Below, in pieces: positions 1 through 8,211 of a stretch of DNA of 64,000 nt. Below the pieces are notes generated by a model. It was not told the origin of the DNA and did no database searches. It saw only the letters and a program-made list of their open reading frames with translations. Location of the stretch: contig NZ_BCYT01000006.1 of the NCBI RefSeq assembly GCF_001598335.1, positions 186,001 through 250,000 of the forward strand, given 5' to 3'. The DNA comes from Sphingobium abikonense NBRC 16140 (lineage in GTDB: Bacteria > Pseudomonadota > Alphaproteobacteria > Sphingomonadales > Sphingomonadaceae). The position numbers and the translations under genes were made by a program. The number at the start of each line of letters is the position of its first letter. The stretch's first letter is position 1.

Positions 1-1114
1 ACAGGGGCGCGCGTTCGCGGCGCTTCACCGTCCACAATATCATGCCGGTCGCGATCGCCATGGTCAGCATCGCCCCGCCAAGGAAATAGAGCCAGCGCGT
101 CACGTCCGGCGCGAAGCGCGCCATATGCAGGCCATAGACGGTCTGGAAGGCGCGCACGCCCGGGCGGTTTTCGGTCCAGCCTTTTATCATCCGGCCGGTG
201 ACGCCGTCGAAACTGACTTCTCCGGGCATATAGCCGATCGCCTTGGCGTCCGATGGATAGACCACCACCACCGCCCCTGTGTCGCCGGGGTTGAAGACAT
301 AGACGCGCCCGATCGGCGCTTCTCCGAACTGGCGCTGCGCAGTCGCGAGCATTGGTGCGATGGGGGCGAGCGGCGCTTTCTCGCCCGTGGCCGCGCGGGT
401 GACGGAGCCGGGCGCAAGGTCGCTGTACATGGCGGCCACGTCCGTCCCATAGCCCGCCACAATGCCCCAGGGCAGGTTGATCGACGCCAGCGTCAGCAGC
501 CCCGTGAATGTAATCATGATGTGGAATGGCAAGGCCAGGACGCCCAGCGCATTATGGCCGTCGAGCCAGCTGCGCTGCCCCTTGGCTGGGCGAAAGGTGA
601 AGATGTCCTTGAAGATGCGTTTGTGCGCGATGATGCCCGTTACCAACGCGATCAGCATCATCATGGCGGCGAGCGACGCGAGCAGTCGGCCCCATGGATA
701 GGGCAATTCCAATTCAAAATGAAGGCGGTAGAAAAACTCCCCGCCCAGCGTTTCGCGCGCGACCGGCGCGCCGCTTACCGGATCGAGCGCGCGGGTGAGA
801 TAAGCGCCATCACTGTCATACGTCGCCTGCACCACATTTTGATGGGCATGAGGGGCGGTCAGATACCAGCCGGCGGAACCTTTGCTATTGTCTTCCAGCC
901 ATCGGGTTGCCGCGACGATCGCATCAGCCGGGCTGGCGATCGCGGTCGTTTCCGGGCGCATCCAGCGGCCAATTTCGTCCTTGAAGACGGTCAGCGTGCC
1001 AGTGAGACACATGATAAACAGCACATGGCCCAGCAACAGCCCGGTCCAGCCATGCAGCCAGGCCATGGACTGGCGCGCACCATCGCGAATTGCCGCCGGC
1101 GCCGATCCTCTCAT
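1..1114 (-). CDS. PepSY-associated TM helix protein (C-terminus beyond window)
   Basis: The reverse strand reads open from an ATG at 1114 to the window edge, giving 371 residues with the C-terminus missing. The N-terminus carries the typical motif SMAWLHGWTGLLLGHVLFIM, with Trp-Leu-His before the first membrane helix. Further helices follow around residues 150-170 (LLASLAAMMMLIALVTGII), 200-220, and at the visible end (YFLGGAMLTMAIATGMILW). The large periplasmic loop has PepSY-like segments such as GRVYVFNPGDTGAVVVVYP. Members of this family sit next to siderophore receptors and are thought to help reduce or release ferric iron at the inner membrane. The start codon overlaps the stop of the upstream DUF3649 gene (ATGA), so the two are one operon. 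The family call is firm; the role in iron is inferred from family context. Confidence 0.85.
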   Translation of the reverse strand, partial: MRGSAPAAIRDGARQSMAWLHGWTGLLLGHVLFIMCLTGTLTVFKDEIGRWMRPETTAIASPADAIVAATRWLEDNSKGSAGWYLTAPHAHQNVVQATYDSDGAYLTRALDPVSGAPVARETLGGEFFYRLHFELELPYPWGRLLASLAAMMMLIALVTGIIAHKRIFKDIFTFRPAKGQRSWLDGHNALGVLALPFHIMITFTGLLTLASINLPWGIVAGYGTDVAAMYSDLAPGSVTRAATGEKAPLAPIAPMLATAQRQFGEAPIGRVYVFNPGDTGAVVVVYPSDAKAIGYMPGEVSFDGVTGRMIKGWTENRPGVRAFQTVYGLHMARFAPDVTRWLYFLGGAMLTMAIATGMILWTVKRRERAPL

Positions 1115-1479
1115 GCCGGTTGCCCCGCGACCCAGGCGCCAAGCGCAAGCAGGCCCGCAATGCCGGCAACGCCCGCCAGTGCGCGCCACGGCCCGGACGC
1201 CATAAAGGCCCAGATGGTGACGGCGGGCGCGACCGGATAGGCGATCATCGTCGCAACGGCGACGGCTTCCACCCGGCTCATCGGCAGGGTTCGCGCCAGG
1301 AGCGCTGCGGTCAGGGCCATGACGAGATAGGCGCCGACCGATCCAGCCAGCGTGCGCAGCGCCACATTGCCGCGATAGCGCCATCCCGTATGCCGCCGCG
1401 CCGATACCGTCACGCGCTCCCGGCTCCGCCCGGCGCCGCTGCCAGGAGCAAGCATCCCTGATGATGGCGGAGAAAACAT
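1111..1479 (-). CDS. DUF3649 small membrane protein, iron-associated
   Basis: This 122-residue protein has three or four hydrophobic segments (SVGAYLVMALTAALLARTLP, VAVATMIAYPVAPAVTIWAF, ALAGVAGIAGLLALGAWVAG) after a basic N-terminus with RYRGNVALRTLAG. It matches the layout of DUF3649, a short inner-membrane family found between TonB receptors and PepSY proteins in iron-uptake operons. The start at 1479 is preceded by AAGGAT about 10 bases upstream. A start nearer MLAPGSGAG is possible, because the first 25 residues look poorly conserved. Its stop overlaps the ATG of the PepSY gene. A Fur-like palindrome lies 54-70 bases upstream. Confidence 0.75.
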   Translation of the reverse strand: MFSPPSSGMLAPGSGAGRSRERVTVSARRHTGWRYRGNVALRTLAGSVGAYLVMALTAALLARTLPMSRVEAVAVATMIAYPVAPAVTIWAFMASGPWRALAGVAGIAGLLALGAWVAGQPA

Positions 1480-1532
1480 TCTATCACGATCCTTCGCGCA
1501 ACCGGCCTATTGGCGCGATAGGAAATCATCAG

Positions 1533-1549
1533 ATGCGAGTCAATCGCAT
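1533..1549. promoter_or_regulatory. Fur-like palindrome upstream of DUF3649/PepSY
   Basis: A perfect inverted repeat ATGCGA-N5-TCGCAT lies in the only gap between dgoA and the DUF3649-PepSY pair. Its position fits an operator for the pair, and ATGCGA/TCGCAT arms resemble alphaproteobacterial Fur-type sites. No binding evidence is available. Confidence 0.4.
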
Positions 1550-1560
1550 TAGCATATATG

Positions 1561-2193
1561 TCAGGCTAGCACGGCCCGCCATCCGCGCACAAAAGCCTGT
1601 GCTGCTTCACTCACATCAGCCGCGCTCGCGCCGGGCTTGTAAAGCGCCGAACCCAGGCCAAAGCCATCGGCGCCCGCTGCGATCCAAGGGGCCATGTTGC
1701 CGGGGTTGATTCCGCCCACGACCAGGATTGGCAGATCCTTGGGCAGCACGGCGCGTTGGGCCTTCAATACCGCAGGCGTTGCCGCTTCGGCGGGGAAGAG
1801 CTTGAGCGCGCGGGCACCGGCCTGCACCGCCGCGAAGGCTTCGGTCGGGGTAAAATAGCCCGGCATGGAGATGAGGCCCGCCTGCGCGCTCCGGCCGATC
1901 ACCGACTGGTCGCTATTGGGCGAAATGATGAGCTGGCCGCCGGCCTGCTGCACGGCATCCACCTGATCGGGGGTCAGCACCGTGCCCGCGCCGACCAGGG
2001 CTCTGCCCTCCAACCGACGTGCCAGCCGCCCGATGCTGTCCAGCGGATCGGGCGAATTCATCGGCACTTCGACCAAGCTAAAGCCGGCGTCGACCAAGGC
2101 GTCGCCAATCGGTTCGACTTCGTCCGGTCGCACGCCGCGCAGAATGGCGACCAGCGGGCAGCGCGCAAAGGCGGTCGCGAAATCAAGGTTCAT
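1561..2193 (-). CDS. dgoA: 2-dehydro-3-deoxy-6-phosphogalactonate aldolase
   Basis: This 210-residue class I aldolase cleaves 2-keto-3-deoxy-6-phosphogalactonate to pyruvate and glyceraldehyde-3-phosphate, the last step of the DeLey-Doudoroff galactose/galactonate route. It is a single TIM barrel of the KDPG/KDPGal family. Visible motifs are LVAILRGVRPDE, VEVPMNSPDPLDSI (Glu of the proton relay), LVGAGTVL, and ARALKLFPAEA with the Schiff-base Lys. The NSP after the catalytic Glu fits DgoA better than Eda, which usually has TLRT there. The start is set by an ATGA overlap with dgoK; a longer frame upstream runs through dgoK and is not used. Confidence 0.9.
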   Translation of the reverse strand: MNLDFATAFARCPLVAILRGVRPDEVEPIGDALVDAGFSLVEVPMNSPDPLDSIGRLARRLEGRALVGAGTVLTPDQVDAVQQAGGQLIISPNSDQSVIGRSAQAGLISMPGYFTPTEAFAAVQAGARALKLFPAEAATPAVLKAQRAVLPKDLPILVVGGINPGNMAPWIAAGADGFGLGSALYKPGASAADVSEAAQAFVRGWRAVLA

Positions 2194-3056
2194 GTCATAG
2201 TCTCCCAAAGGCGGGTGGCGCCGGTGATGAAGGCAGCCTGACTGTCGATCCGCACCGCTTCCCCACCCAATTGCGCGATCGCGCTGGCATAGAGCGCGCC
2301 CAGTGCTGGGTCGGCGAGCAGATGCACCCTTTCTCCCGCAGCGTGCGCGGCGCAATCCGCACCGATCAGCAGGCCGCTGACATAAGATGCGGCGTCCGCG
2401 CGGGCGCGCAGGCCAAGCAGGCTCGCCGGACGCACGCCGAACAGCGACGCCAGCACATCGCCGCGCGCGCCGTCACGCACACCGTCGGCAAAGGCGTCGC
2501 CTGGGCTAACGTCGCCCGTCATTTCCTGCCCGATCAGCGCGTGATTCTTGAGCAGCGCAAACATCTCCCCCGTCATGGCGGTGACAAAGCGAGCGATCGC
2601 ACCATCGGTCATCCAGGCCCATTTGCAATGGGTTCCCGGCTGGCACAGCAAGGCATCACGCGGCGCAAGTCCCGCGCACATCGCGCCCAGCAATTGCACT
2701 TCCTCGCCCCGCATCACGTCGCCGCGCCCGTCCGCGACATGGGATATGCCAGGAATGATGCGCACGTCCTCCATCGGCGTGACCATGGCGGCGGCAATCC
2801 GCTCCAGGGTCGCGGGCGTCGCCACATAGCCCGCGTCCACCCAGCCGCGATTGGACCCCACCATGCCCGCGAGCAGCATCGGCACATCGCCAAGGCGCGC
2901 GCGCAATTGCGCCACCGCCTGTTCAAAGCCGCCAGGCGCGACGGCGGTGACGCCCAGGCCGTCGGCAATACTGTCGATCACCGCGCCGTCGCGAAGGCGA
3001 TAGGCGCGCCGGTTGGTCGTTCCCCAATCGACGGCGATAAAGTCCTGCTGGCCCAT
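2190..3056 (-). CDS. dgoK: 2-dehydro-3-deoxygalactonokinase
   Basis: This 288-residue cytoplasmic kinase phosphorylates 2-keto-3-deoxygalactonate to supply DgoA. Its N-terminus FIAVDWGTTNRRAYRL is the phosphate-binding loop typical of DgoK. GMVGSNRGW, LCQPGTHCKWAW and FITGATRLW near the C-terminus are also characteristic. The chosen start places the phosphate loop a few residues in. An upstream in-frame start would add 17 residues of unlikely sequence. dgoK precedes dgoA with a 4-base overlap. No dehydratase, dehydrogenase or transporter of the pathway is in the window, so those genes must lie elsewhere or the pair serves another 2-keto-3-deoxy sugar acid. Confidence 0.9.
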   Translation of the reverse strand: MGQQDFIAVDWGTTNRRAYRLRDGAVIDSIADGLGVTAVAPGGFEQAVAQLRARLGDVPMLLAGMVGSNRGWVDAGYVATPATLERIAAAMVTPMEDVRIIPGISHVADGRGDVMRGEEVQLLGAMCAGLAPRDALLCQPGTHCKWAWMTDGAIARFVTAMTGEMFALLKNHALIGQEMTGDVSPGDAFADGVRDGARGDVLASLFGVRPASLLGLRARADAASYVSGLLIGADCAAHAAGERVHLLADPALGALYASAIAQLGGEAVRIDSQAAFITGATRLWETMT

Positions 3057-3194
3057 ATTGTCCGAGTATATCGCGCCTCTGCGTTTGGCAACCGCGCGAG
3101 GGTGCAACGCAAAAGCATCCTTCGACGTTGCTGCGTTCAGCTTTGGTCAAAGCGGCCCGGTTCATCGCCGACAATCACTTCAGGGAGACACGCC

Positions 3195-3869
3195 ATGCCC
3201 TCGACACATGCTCTTCTTTCCGACCGGCGCAGCCTTGTCGCGGCGCTGGCCCTGCTGCCACTTGCCGCCTGCGCGACGCCGATGGGGCGCTATACCGTCG
3301 AGCAGGCGGTGCGCCGGCTGCTACAATTGTCGAGCGAGCGCGCCTTTGCGCGCCTGACCGAGCCGGGCGGTTTTTATGACGATCAATTGACGCGCATCAG
3401 TCCGCCCGATCTGGGCGGTGGGCAGGGCGGCGCGGTCCTGTCGGCGTTGCTGCGCACCAATGCGGTGCGCAATCGCGTGGCGATGGCGCTGAACGATGTG
3501 GCGGTCGACCTCGCCGACAATGCAGCGCCGATCGTCATGGACGCGGTGCAGCGCATGACAGTGGCTGATGCCGTGTCGGTGCTGCGTGGCGGCCCGACCG
3601 CGGCCAGCGACCTGCTCGCCCGGGAAACGCGCGGAGCAGTGGTCGATGCGCTGATCCCCGGTGCGTCGCGCGCGCTTCGGTCGGATATGTTCGAAATGGT
3701 GTCTGCCGCGCTGTCGGCCAGCGGGGGCCGGGATTATGCGGCCATGGCCACCAATATCTCGAACCAGATAGGTGACGCCATTTTTCGTGCGATCGGGCGG
3801 GAAGAGGCGGAAATCCGCCGCGATCCGCGCGCCACAGGCGATCCTGTGCTGATCGCCCTGCTGGGTTAG
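3195..3869 (+). CDS. DUF4197 family lipoprotein
   Basis: This 224-residue protein begins with a lipoprotein signal (RRSLVAALALLPLAAC), so Cys would be lipidated and the protein anchored in the envelope. The body is alpha-helical and matches DUF4197, a family of about 220-residue periplasmic proteins of unknown function. Conserved-looking segments include DAVQRMTVADAVSVLRGG and SDLLARETRGAVVDAL. AGGGAGA lies about 8 bases before the ATG. A longer in-frame reading upstream runs antisense through dgoK and is a shadow. It is transcribed away from dgoK. No function can be assigned. Confidence 0.85.
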   Translation: MPSTHALLSDRRSLVAALALLPLAACATPMGRYTVEQAVRRLLQLSSERAFARLTEPGGFYDDQLTRISPPDLGGGQGGAVLSALLRTNAVRNRVAMALNDVAVDLADNAAPIVMDAVQRMTVADAVSVLRGGPTAASDLLARETRGAVVDALIPGASRALRSDMFEMVSAALSASGGRDYAAMATNISNQIGDAIFRAIGREEAEIRRDPRATGDPVLIALLG

Positions 3870-3904
3870 GCCTTGATTTCGCGCGCGCGCCGTGGTGACG
3901 CAAC

Positions 3905-4171
3905 ATGATGGAACAGAAATTTCCCGGCGTCGCGTCCATCCCCTGGGATCAGGCCGCGACCATGATCGACCTGGACGGAAAACCGCCGCTCATTGGCACG
4001 ATCCGCGATTGCGCGGTGCATTTCGGCTTGTACAAGCCTGCCGCCCGCGCGCAGGCTCGCGTGCTGTTGACCCAGCCCGTGCACCGCGAAGGACGCAAGA
4101 CGCGCACCTGGTTGCTGGAGCCGGAGGAGATCGAGGCTCTGGCCGAGCGATTGAAGCGCGAAACCAACTAG
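3905..4171 (+). CDS. Conserved-looking small protein, 88 aa, unknown
   Basis: This is a short soluble protein with no signal peptide and a mixed composition that reads as real coding sequence: DLDGKPPLIGTIRDCAVHFG, RKTRTWLLEPEEIEALAERL. The C-terminal helix is charged. It starts 35 bases after the DUF4197 gene, and a second in-frame ATG directly follows the first. The ribosome site is weak (GGTGACG). I do not recognise the family. A strong hairpin follows its stop, which supports it as the end of a transcript. Confidence 0.55.
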   Translation: MMEQKFPGVASIPWDQAATMIDLDGKPPLIGTIRDCAVHFGLYKPAARAQARVLLTQPVHREGRKTRTWLLEPEEIEALAERLKRETN

Positions 4172-4181
4172 ACTTGGCCAA

Positions 4182-4220
4182 CAGGCCCGGCTTTGCGGCC
4201 AATCCGCCGCGCCGGGCCTG
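4182..4220. terminator. Hairpin between convergent genes
   Basis: A 10-bp perfect stem (CAGGCCCGGC / GCCGGGCCTG) with a 19-base loop sits between the convergent 88-aa and 80-aa genes. It is suited to act in both directions. There is no clear T-run on either side. Confidence 0.5.
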
Positions 4221-4230
4221 CCCGGTCCGC

Positions 4231-4473
4231 TCAACGCTGAGCCAGCTGCATGCTGGACTTGCGGCTGATGGTCAACCCGGCCTGCGCCCATTCCGCCTTG
4301 GTGCGGCATTCGGTGCGCGGCACCATGGAGCCGGCGGGCGTTTCGCGGAAGCAATAGGTGTCGGACTGTTCGTGATAGCTGACCTTGGCGCGGCCGAAAG
4401 TGCCTTCGGGTTGCGCCAGAGCGGGGGTGGCTACAAAAGCGGCGGCGATGGTGGCGATGATGATGGTCTTCAT
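4231..4473 (-). CDS. Small secreted protein, 80 aa, unknown
   Basis: It has a clean Sec signal peptide (MKTIIIATIAAAFVATPALA, cleavage after ALA-Q), leaving about 60 residues with two cysteines (DTYCFRET, RTECRTKAEW) that could form a disulfide in the periplasm. A strong Shine-Dalgarno (AGGGAAGGAA) precedes the ATG. Similar short Cys-pair proteins are common in sphingomonads but have no assigned function. It is monocistronic and convergent with the 88-aa gene. Confidence 0.7.
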   Translation of the reverse strand: MKTIIIATIAAAFVATPALAQPEGTFGRAKVSYHEQSDTYCFRETPAGSMVPRTECRTKAEWAQAGLTISRKSSMQLAQR

Positions 4474-4680
4474 GATATGGTTCCTTCCCTGGCTATGTCA
4501 CGGTCCCTTGTGGATCGTGCCAACAGCATTGCAGGGGGTGTGCCAACTTCGCGAAAAGCCCGGATTTGCGCCGATTACTAAAATAAAGCCGTAATACTCT
4601 GTGTGTAAATCACCATATGCTCGGATAAAATGTCGAGTGTTCGTGAATTTGGCGCACTACGTTGCGGGAAAGGTGGCTGA

Positions 4681-4702
4681 CCGACGGCGCGCACGCCGTC
4701 GG
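4681..4702. repeat. Hairpin after the amino-acid dehydrogenase gene
   Basis: A perfect 9-bp stem, CCGACGGCG / CGCCGTCGG with loop CGCA, lies 10 bases beyond the stop of the dehydrogenase gene on the reverse strand. It could be its terminator, but on that strand the stem is followed by TCAGCC, not a T-run. The rest of the 4474-4711 gap holds nothing I recognise. Confidence 0.4.
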
Positions 4703-4711
4703 CCAAAATTC

Positions 4712-5764
4712 TCATGCCGCTTTGTCGGCCGCCCGCGCGATGATGCTTTCGGCCATTTCATCCGCCACGACCGCCGGGGACCGGCCTTCGCGCGCGGCCT
4801 GCTCCAAAATGCGCGCGACGCGCGGGCCGATCCGGGCGACGCGGGTGCGAACGCTCGCTTCGTCCTCACCCAGATATTCGGCGGACACGCTGATGATGCC
4901 GCCCGCATTGACGACATAGTCGGGGGCGTAGACGATGCCGCGCGCCAGCAGGGCATCGGCGACGTCCGGCGTCGCGAGCTGGTTGTTGGCCGCGCCGCAG
5001 ACGAGCCTGGCCTTCATTGCCGCGACGCTGTCCTGCGTCAGCGCCCCGCCAAGGGCGCAGGGAGCGAAGATGTCGGCCTCCGCCGCGGCGATCTCCGCCA
5101 CGTCGACCATGCGCGCGCCCAGTTCGTCCGCCAGCGCGCGGCAGCGATCCGCATCAATGTCGGCAATGACCAGCTTCGCGCCAGCCTCAGCTAATTGTCG
5201 ACACAGGCTCGCGCCGACATTGCCGACACCCTGCACGGCGACGGTGAGCGCATCAAGGTCCGCCTTCAGCGCGAATTGCGCGGCCATGCGCATGGAATCG
5301 AACACGCCGAGCGCCGTCCAAGGGGACGGATCGCCGCCAGCCATGTCCTGCGCCGGGTGCAGGCCCGCGACATGGCGGGTCATGGTCGACACCTGCTCCA
5401 TATCGGCCACGCTGGTGCCGACATCCTCCGCCGTCACATAAAGCCCCTCAAGCGCCTCGACCGCCTTGCCAAAGGCCCGGAACAGGGCGGCCCGATCAAA
5501 ATCACCGTCAGGATAGCGCAGCACCGCCTTCGCCCCGCCGAGCGGCAATTCGGCCATGGCGTTCTTGTAGCTCATGCCCTTGGCCAGGCGGCAGGCATCT
5601 TGGGTCGCCGCCTCGATATCGGGATAGCGCCAGAAGCGGCAGCCGCCCGCGCCCGGGCCGAGCGCGGTCGAATGAATGGCGATCACGCCGTCAAGACCGC
5701 TCGCCGCATCGCGCAGCCGCACGGTGCGCATCATCTGGCTGGGGGAAGGGGCGTGATCGACCAT
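4712..5764 (-). CDS. ldh: Glu/Leu/Phe/Val dehydrogenase (leucine dehydrogenase type)
   Basis: This 350-residue NAD-dependent enzyme oxidatively deaminates a branched-chain or aromatic amino acid to its 2-keto acid. The dimerisation/substrate domain contains LGPGAGGCRFW and AKGMSYKNAMAELPLGGAKA, with the catalytic Lys pair of the family. TAEDVGTSVADM and the Rossmann fingerprint VAVQGVGNVGASLC follow, with IFAPCALGGAL and VCGAANNQL towards the C-terminus. The length and the LGGAKA motif fit leucine/valine dehydrogenases rather than the longer glutamate dehydrogenases; the exact substrate is open. Of two adjacent ATGs the second (5764) has better spacing from AGGAG. It is divergent from an Lrp/AsnC regulator that probably senses its substrate. 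Confidence 0.88.
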   Translation of the reverse strand: MVDHAPSPSQMMRTVRLRDAASGLDGVIAIHSTALGPGAGGCRFWRYPDIEAATQDACRLAKGMSYKNAMAELPLGGAKAVLRYPDGDFDRAALFRAFGKAVEALEGLYVTAEDVGTSVADMEQVSTMTRHVAGLHPAQDMAGGDPSPWTALGVFDSMRMAAQFALKADLDALTVAVQGVGNVGASLCRQLAEAGAKLVIADIDADRCRALADELGARMVDVAEIAAAEADIFAPCALGGALTQDSVAAMKARLVCGAANNQLATPDVADALLARGIVYAPDYVVNAGGIISVSAEYLGEDEASVRTRVARIGPRVARILEQAAREGRSPAVVADEMAESIIARAADKAA

Positions 5765-5894
5765 CATATTCTCCTGTGGGGGCATTTCGGAGGCGGCTTA
5801 TGGACGCAGTCGTGCGAAGAGTCTTGCTCGAAATCGGGTGAGCATTGCCCTGTTTGGGGTGATTTATCCCGAATTTGCTGCTAACAAGGTAAAT

Positions 5895-6356
5895 ATGATC
5901 CACCTCGACCCGTTTGAGCGCAAGATTCTCCGCGAGCTGCAACGCGATGCCAGCCTGACCACGGCGCAGATCGCCGAACGGGTGGGGCTGACGCCTTCGC
6001 CGTGCTGGCGCAGGATCGACCGGCTGGAGCGCGAAGGGCTGATCCGCAAGCGCGTGGCCCTGCTCGACCGGCGCAAGGTCGGGCTCAATGCGCAGATTTT
6101 CGCGCAAGTGAAGCTCAACGCTCATGGCCGCGCCAATCTGGACGAATTCGGCGCCACCATCGGCGCCTTCCCCGAAGTGCTCGACGCCTATGTGCTGATG
6201 GGCACGATGGATTTCATGCTGCGCATCGTCACGCAGGATATCGACGCCTATGAGCGTTTCTTCTTCGAACGGTTGAGCAAATTGCCGGGCGTTCAGGAAA
6301 TTCATTCGACCGTCGCACTGTCCGAAATCAAATCCACCAACGAACTACCGATTTGA
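5895..6356 (+). CDS. Lrp/AsnC family transcriptional regulator
   Basis: This 153-residue regulator has an N-terminal winged helix-turn-helix (FERKILRELQRDASLTTAQI, then ERVGLTPSPCWRRIDRLE) and a C-terminal RAM/AsnC ligand-binding domain (VLDAYVLMGTMDFMLRI, IHSTVALSEIKST). The SPCWRRI recognition helix is the hallmark of Lrp-like members controlling amino-acid catabolism. The ATG at 5895 has AAGGT five bases upstream; an earlier in-frame ATG at 5838 lies in the promoter and is less likely. Its divergent neighbour is the leucine-dehydrogenase-type gene, its probable target, with the control region in the 130 bases between them. Confidence 0.92.
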   Translation: MIHLDPFERKILRELQRDASLTTAQIAERVGLTPSPCWRRIDRLEREGLIRKRVALLDRRKVGLNAQIFAQVKLNAHGRANLDEFGATIGAFPEVLDAYVLMGTMDFMLRIVTQDIDAYERFFFERLSKLPGVQEIHSTVALSEIKSTNELPI

Positions 6357-6378
6357 TCCAGGTCCCGTTTCAGCGGCA

Positions 6379-8211
6379 TCAATAGCCCACCGCATAGCCC
6401 ATGCGGCGGGGATCGCTGCCGCCCATGCGCGCGCCCGACGCATCGACCAGCACGCCTTGAATGCTGCCAATTGCATAAGGGCTGACCATGTCCAGCCTGT
6501 GCCCCATCGCTGCCAGCCCTTGCGTGATGGCGGGATCGAAGCGGCTTTCCATCTGCACGCTGATCGCTGCTCCCGCCTTGTAAAAGCTGGGTTCGGCATG
6601 CAGCGCGAAGCGCGGCGCTTCGATCGCCTGCTGTATCGGCATGGCCCGGTCAATGACATTGACCAGGAACTGGAATTGCGTCTGGCCGATCGTTTCGCCA
6701 CCAGGCGTTCCGCACACCAGCTTGAGCCGCCCCTTGTCCAGCACGATGATCGGGCCATTGCCCAGCAACGCCCGCTTGCCCGGCGCGGCGCGGTTGGGAT
6801 GACCGTCATAGGGCGCGGTCGATCCGATACGCAGGCCGTTGTTGCACAGCAGGCCCGTGTCGCCCATCACGACGGATGTGCCAAATCCGCCGCCGACGGT
6901 GGTCGTGACGGCAATCGCATTACCATCGGCATCCACAACCGACAGGCTGGTCGTGTCGCCACCGCGCGAGCGCGAGTCCGCCATCGCCAACAGCGGCGGG
7001 CTGCCCCTTTGGGCGATGTCCGCTCCTTGTGGAAGGGCGATGGCGCGCGTGCGGTCGATAAGCGCGCGGCGCTGGGCGGCGAAATCCTTGGACAGCAGGC
7101 GGTCGACCGGCACGGTGACGAAGCGCGGATCGCCGGCATGACGGTAGACGTCCGCCTTGGTCACCTTGATCGCTTCTATCAGCCAGTGGGTCAGCAGCGG
7201 GTCGGTGGCATTCAGGGCGGCCAGGTCCCACCCCTCGACAATGTTGAGCTGCTCGCACAGTTCAAGGCCGGTGCGGGACGTGAGCGGGCTGCAATAGACG
7301 TCCAGTCCGCGATAGCGGGTCGACACCGGCGCGTCCCAGACCGGCTTGTAGGCCGCCATGTCCGCCATGCGCAGCCAACCGCCATTGGCGGCGGAAAAGC
7401 GGGACATCTCCTGCGCGACCGGGCCGGTGTAGAAATAGTCATAGGCGGCGTTCAACGCCGCGTCGCGATCCGCGCCGCCTTGCAGCGCACGTGTTTCCGC
7501 GTCGGCCAGGCTTTGCAATGTGCGCGCAAGGGGCAGGTTCTTGAACAGGGCGTGCGGGGCAGGGGGCTTGCCGCCGGGCAGGAAGATCGCGGCGCTGGTC
7601 GGATAGCGGGCGAGCACCGCCTGCTGCCGGCCGATAAACATGGCGATGGACGCGTCGAGCGGGTGACCATCGCGGGCATAGCCGATAGCGGGTTCCAGCA
7701 GGGTTGCGAGCGGCAACCTGCCGAACCGCCGCGCCAGCGCGATCCAGCCGCCAAAGGCGCCGGGCACGGTCACCGCCTTGTGCCCGCTGTCCAGCTCTGC
7801 CGGATCGACGTCCGGATCGAATAGGGCCGGCGCGCCGCCGGTGAAGGCGAGCGAATGGACCTGTCCCGCCTTGCGGTCGAGGCAGGTGGCAAAGCCATTG
7901 CCCGCCGCACTCGACGCCCAGGGTTCAACGACGTTCATCACCGCCATCGCCGCGACCGCCGCATCGGCCGCGCTGCCGCCCTGCAGCAGCATCCGCGTTC
8001 CGGCCATCGCGGCCAGGGGGTGCCCGGCGGCGACGCCGCCATGGGGCATGGGCACTTCGACGCGGTGGGCGCGGACCGTGGCCGGCGCACTGCGCGGCGC
8101 ATCGGGCGCGAGCGTGCCCGATTGCGCCAGCCCGGGCATGGGCAGGCCCGCGACCGCGCTGGCGAGGCCCGCCGCGATCAACTCGCGGCGGGCAAGGCCC
8201 TTATCCTGCAT
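6379..8211 (-). CDS. ggt: Gamma-glutamyltransferase (GGT), exported
   Basis: This 610-residue Ntn hydrolase has a Tat-like signal (RRELIAAGLASAVAGLPMPG) and should act in the periplasm, removing or transferring gamma-glutamyl groups. The large-subunit region has HPLAAMAGTRMLLQGGSAAD and GHKAVTVPGAFGGW. The self-cleavage/nucleophile Thr is in RGGDTTSLSVVD, near residue 419. The small subunit carries GDTGLLCNNG and CGTPGGETIGQTQFQFLVNV. Its ATG overlaps the stop of the TonB receptor gene by one base, so uptake and hydrolysis are translationally coupled. The natural substrate (glutathione, gamma-glutamyl peptide or polymer) cannot be read from sequence. Confidence 0.92.
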   Translation of the reverse strand: MQDKGLARRELIAAGLASAVAGLPMPGLAQSGTLAPDAPRSAPATVRAHRVEVPMPHGGVAAGHPLAAMAGTRMLLQGGSAADAAVAAMAVMNVVEPWASSAAGNGFATCLDRKAGQVHSLAFTGGAPALFDPDVDPAELDSGHKAVTVPGAFGGWIALARRFGRLPLATLLEPAIGYARDGHPLDASIAMFIGRQQAVLARYPTSAAIFLPGGKPPAPHALFKNLPLARTLQSLADAETRALQGGADRDAALNAAYDYFYTGPVAQEMSRFSAANGGWLRMADMAAYKPVWDAPVSTRYRGLDVYCSPLTSRTGLELCEQLNIVEGWDLAALNATDPLLTHWLIEAIKVTKADVYRHAGDPRFVTVPVDRLLSKDFAAQRRALIDRTRAIALPQGADIAQRGSPPLLAMADSRSRGGDTTSLSVVDADGNAIAVTTTVGGGFGTSVVMGDTGLLCNNGLRIGSTAPYDGHPNRAAPGKRALLGNGPIIVLDKGRLKLVCGTPGGETIGQTQFQFLVNVIDRAMPIQQAIEAPRFALHAEPSFYKAGAAISVQMESRFDPAITQGLAAMGHRLDMVSPYAIGSIQGVLVDASGARMGGSDPRRMGYAVGY

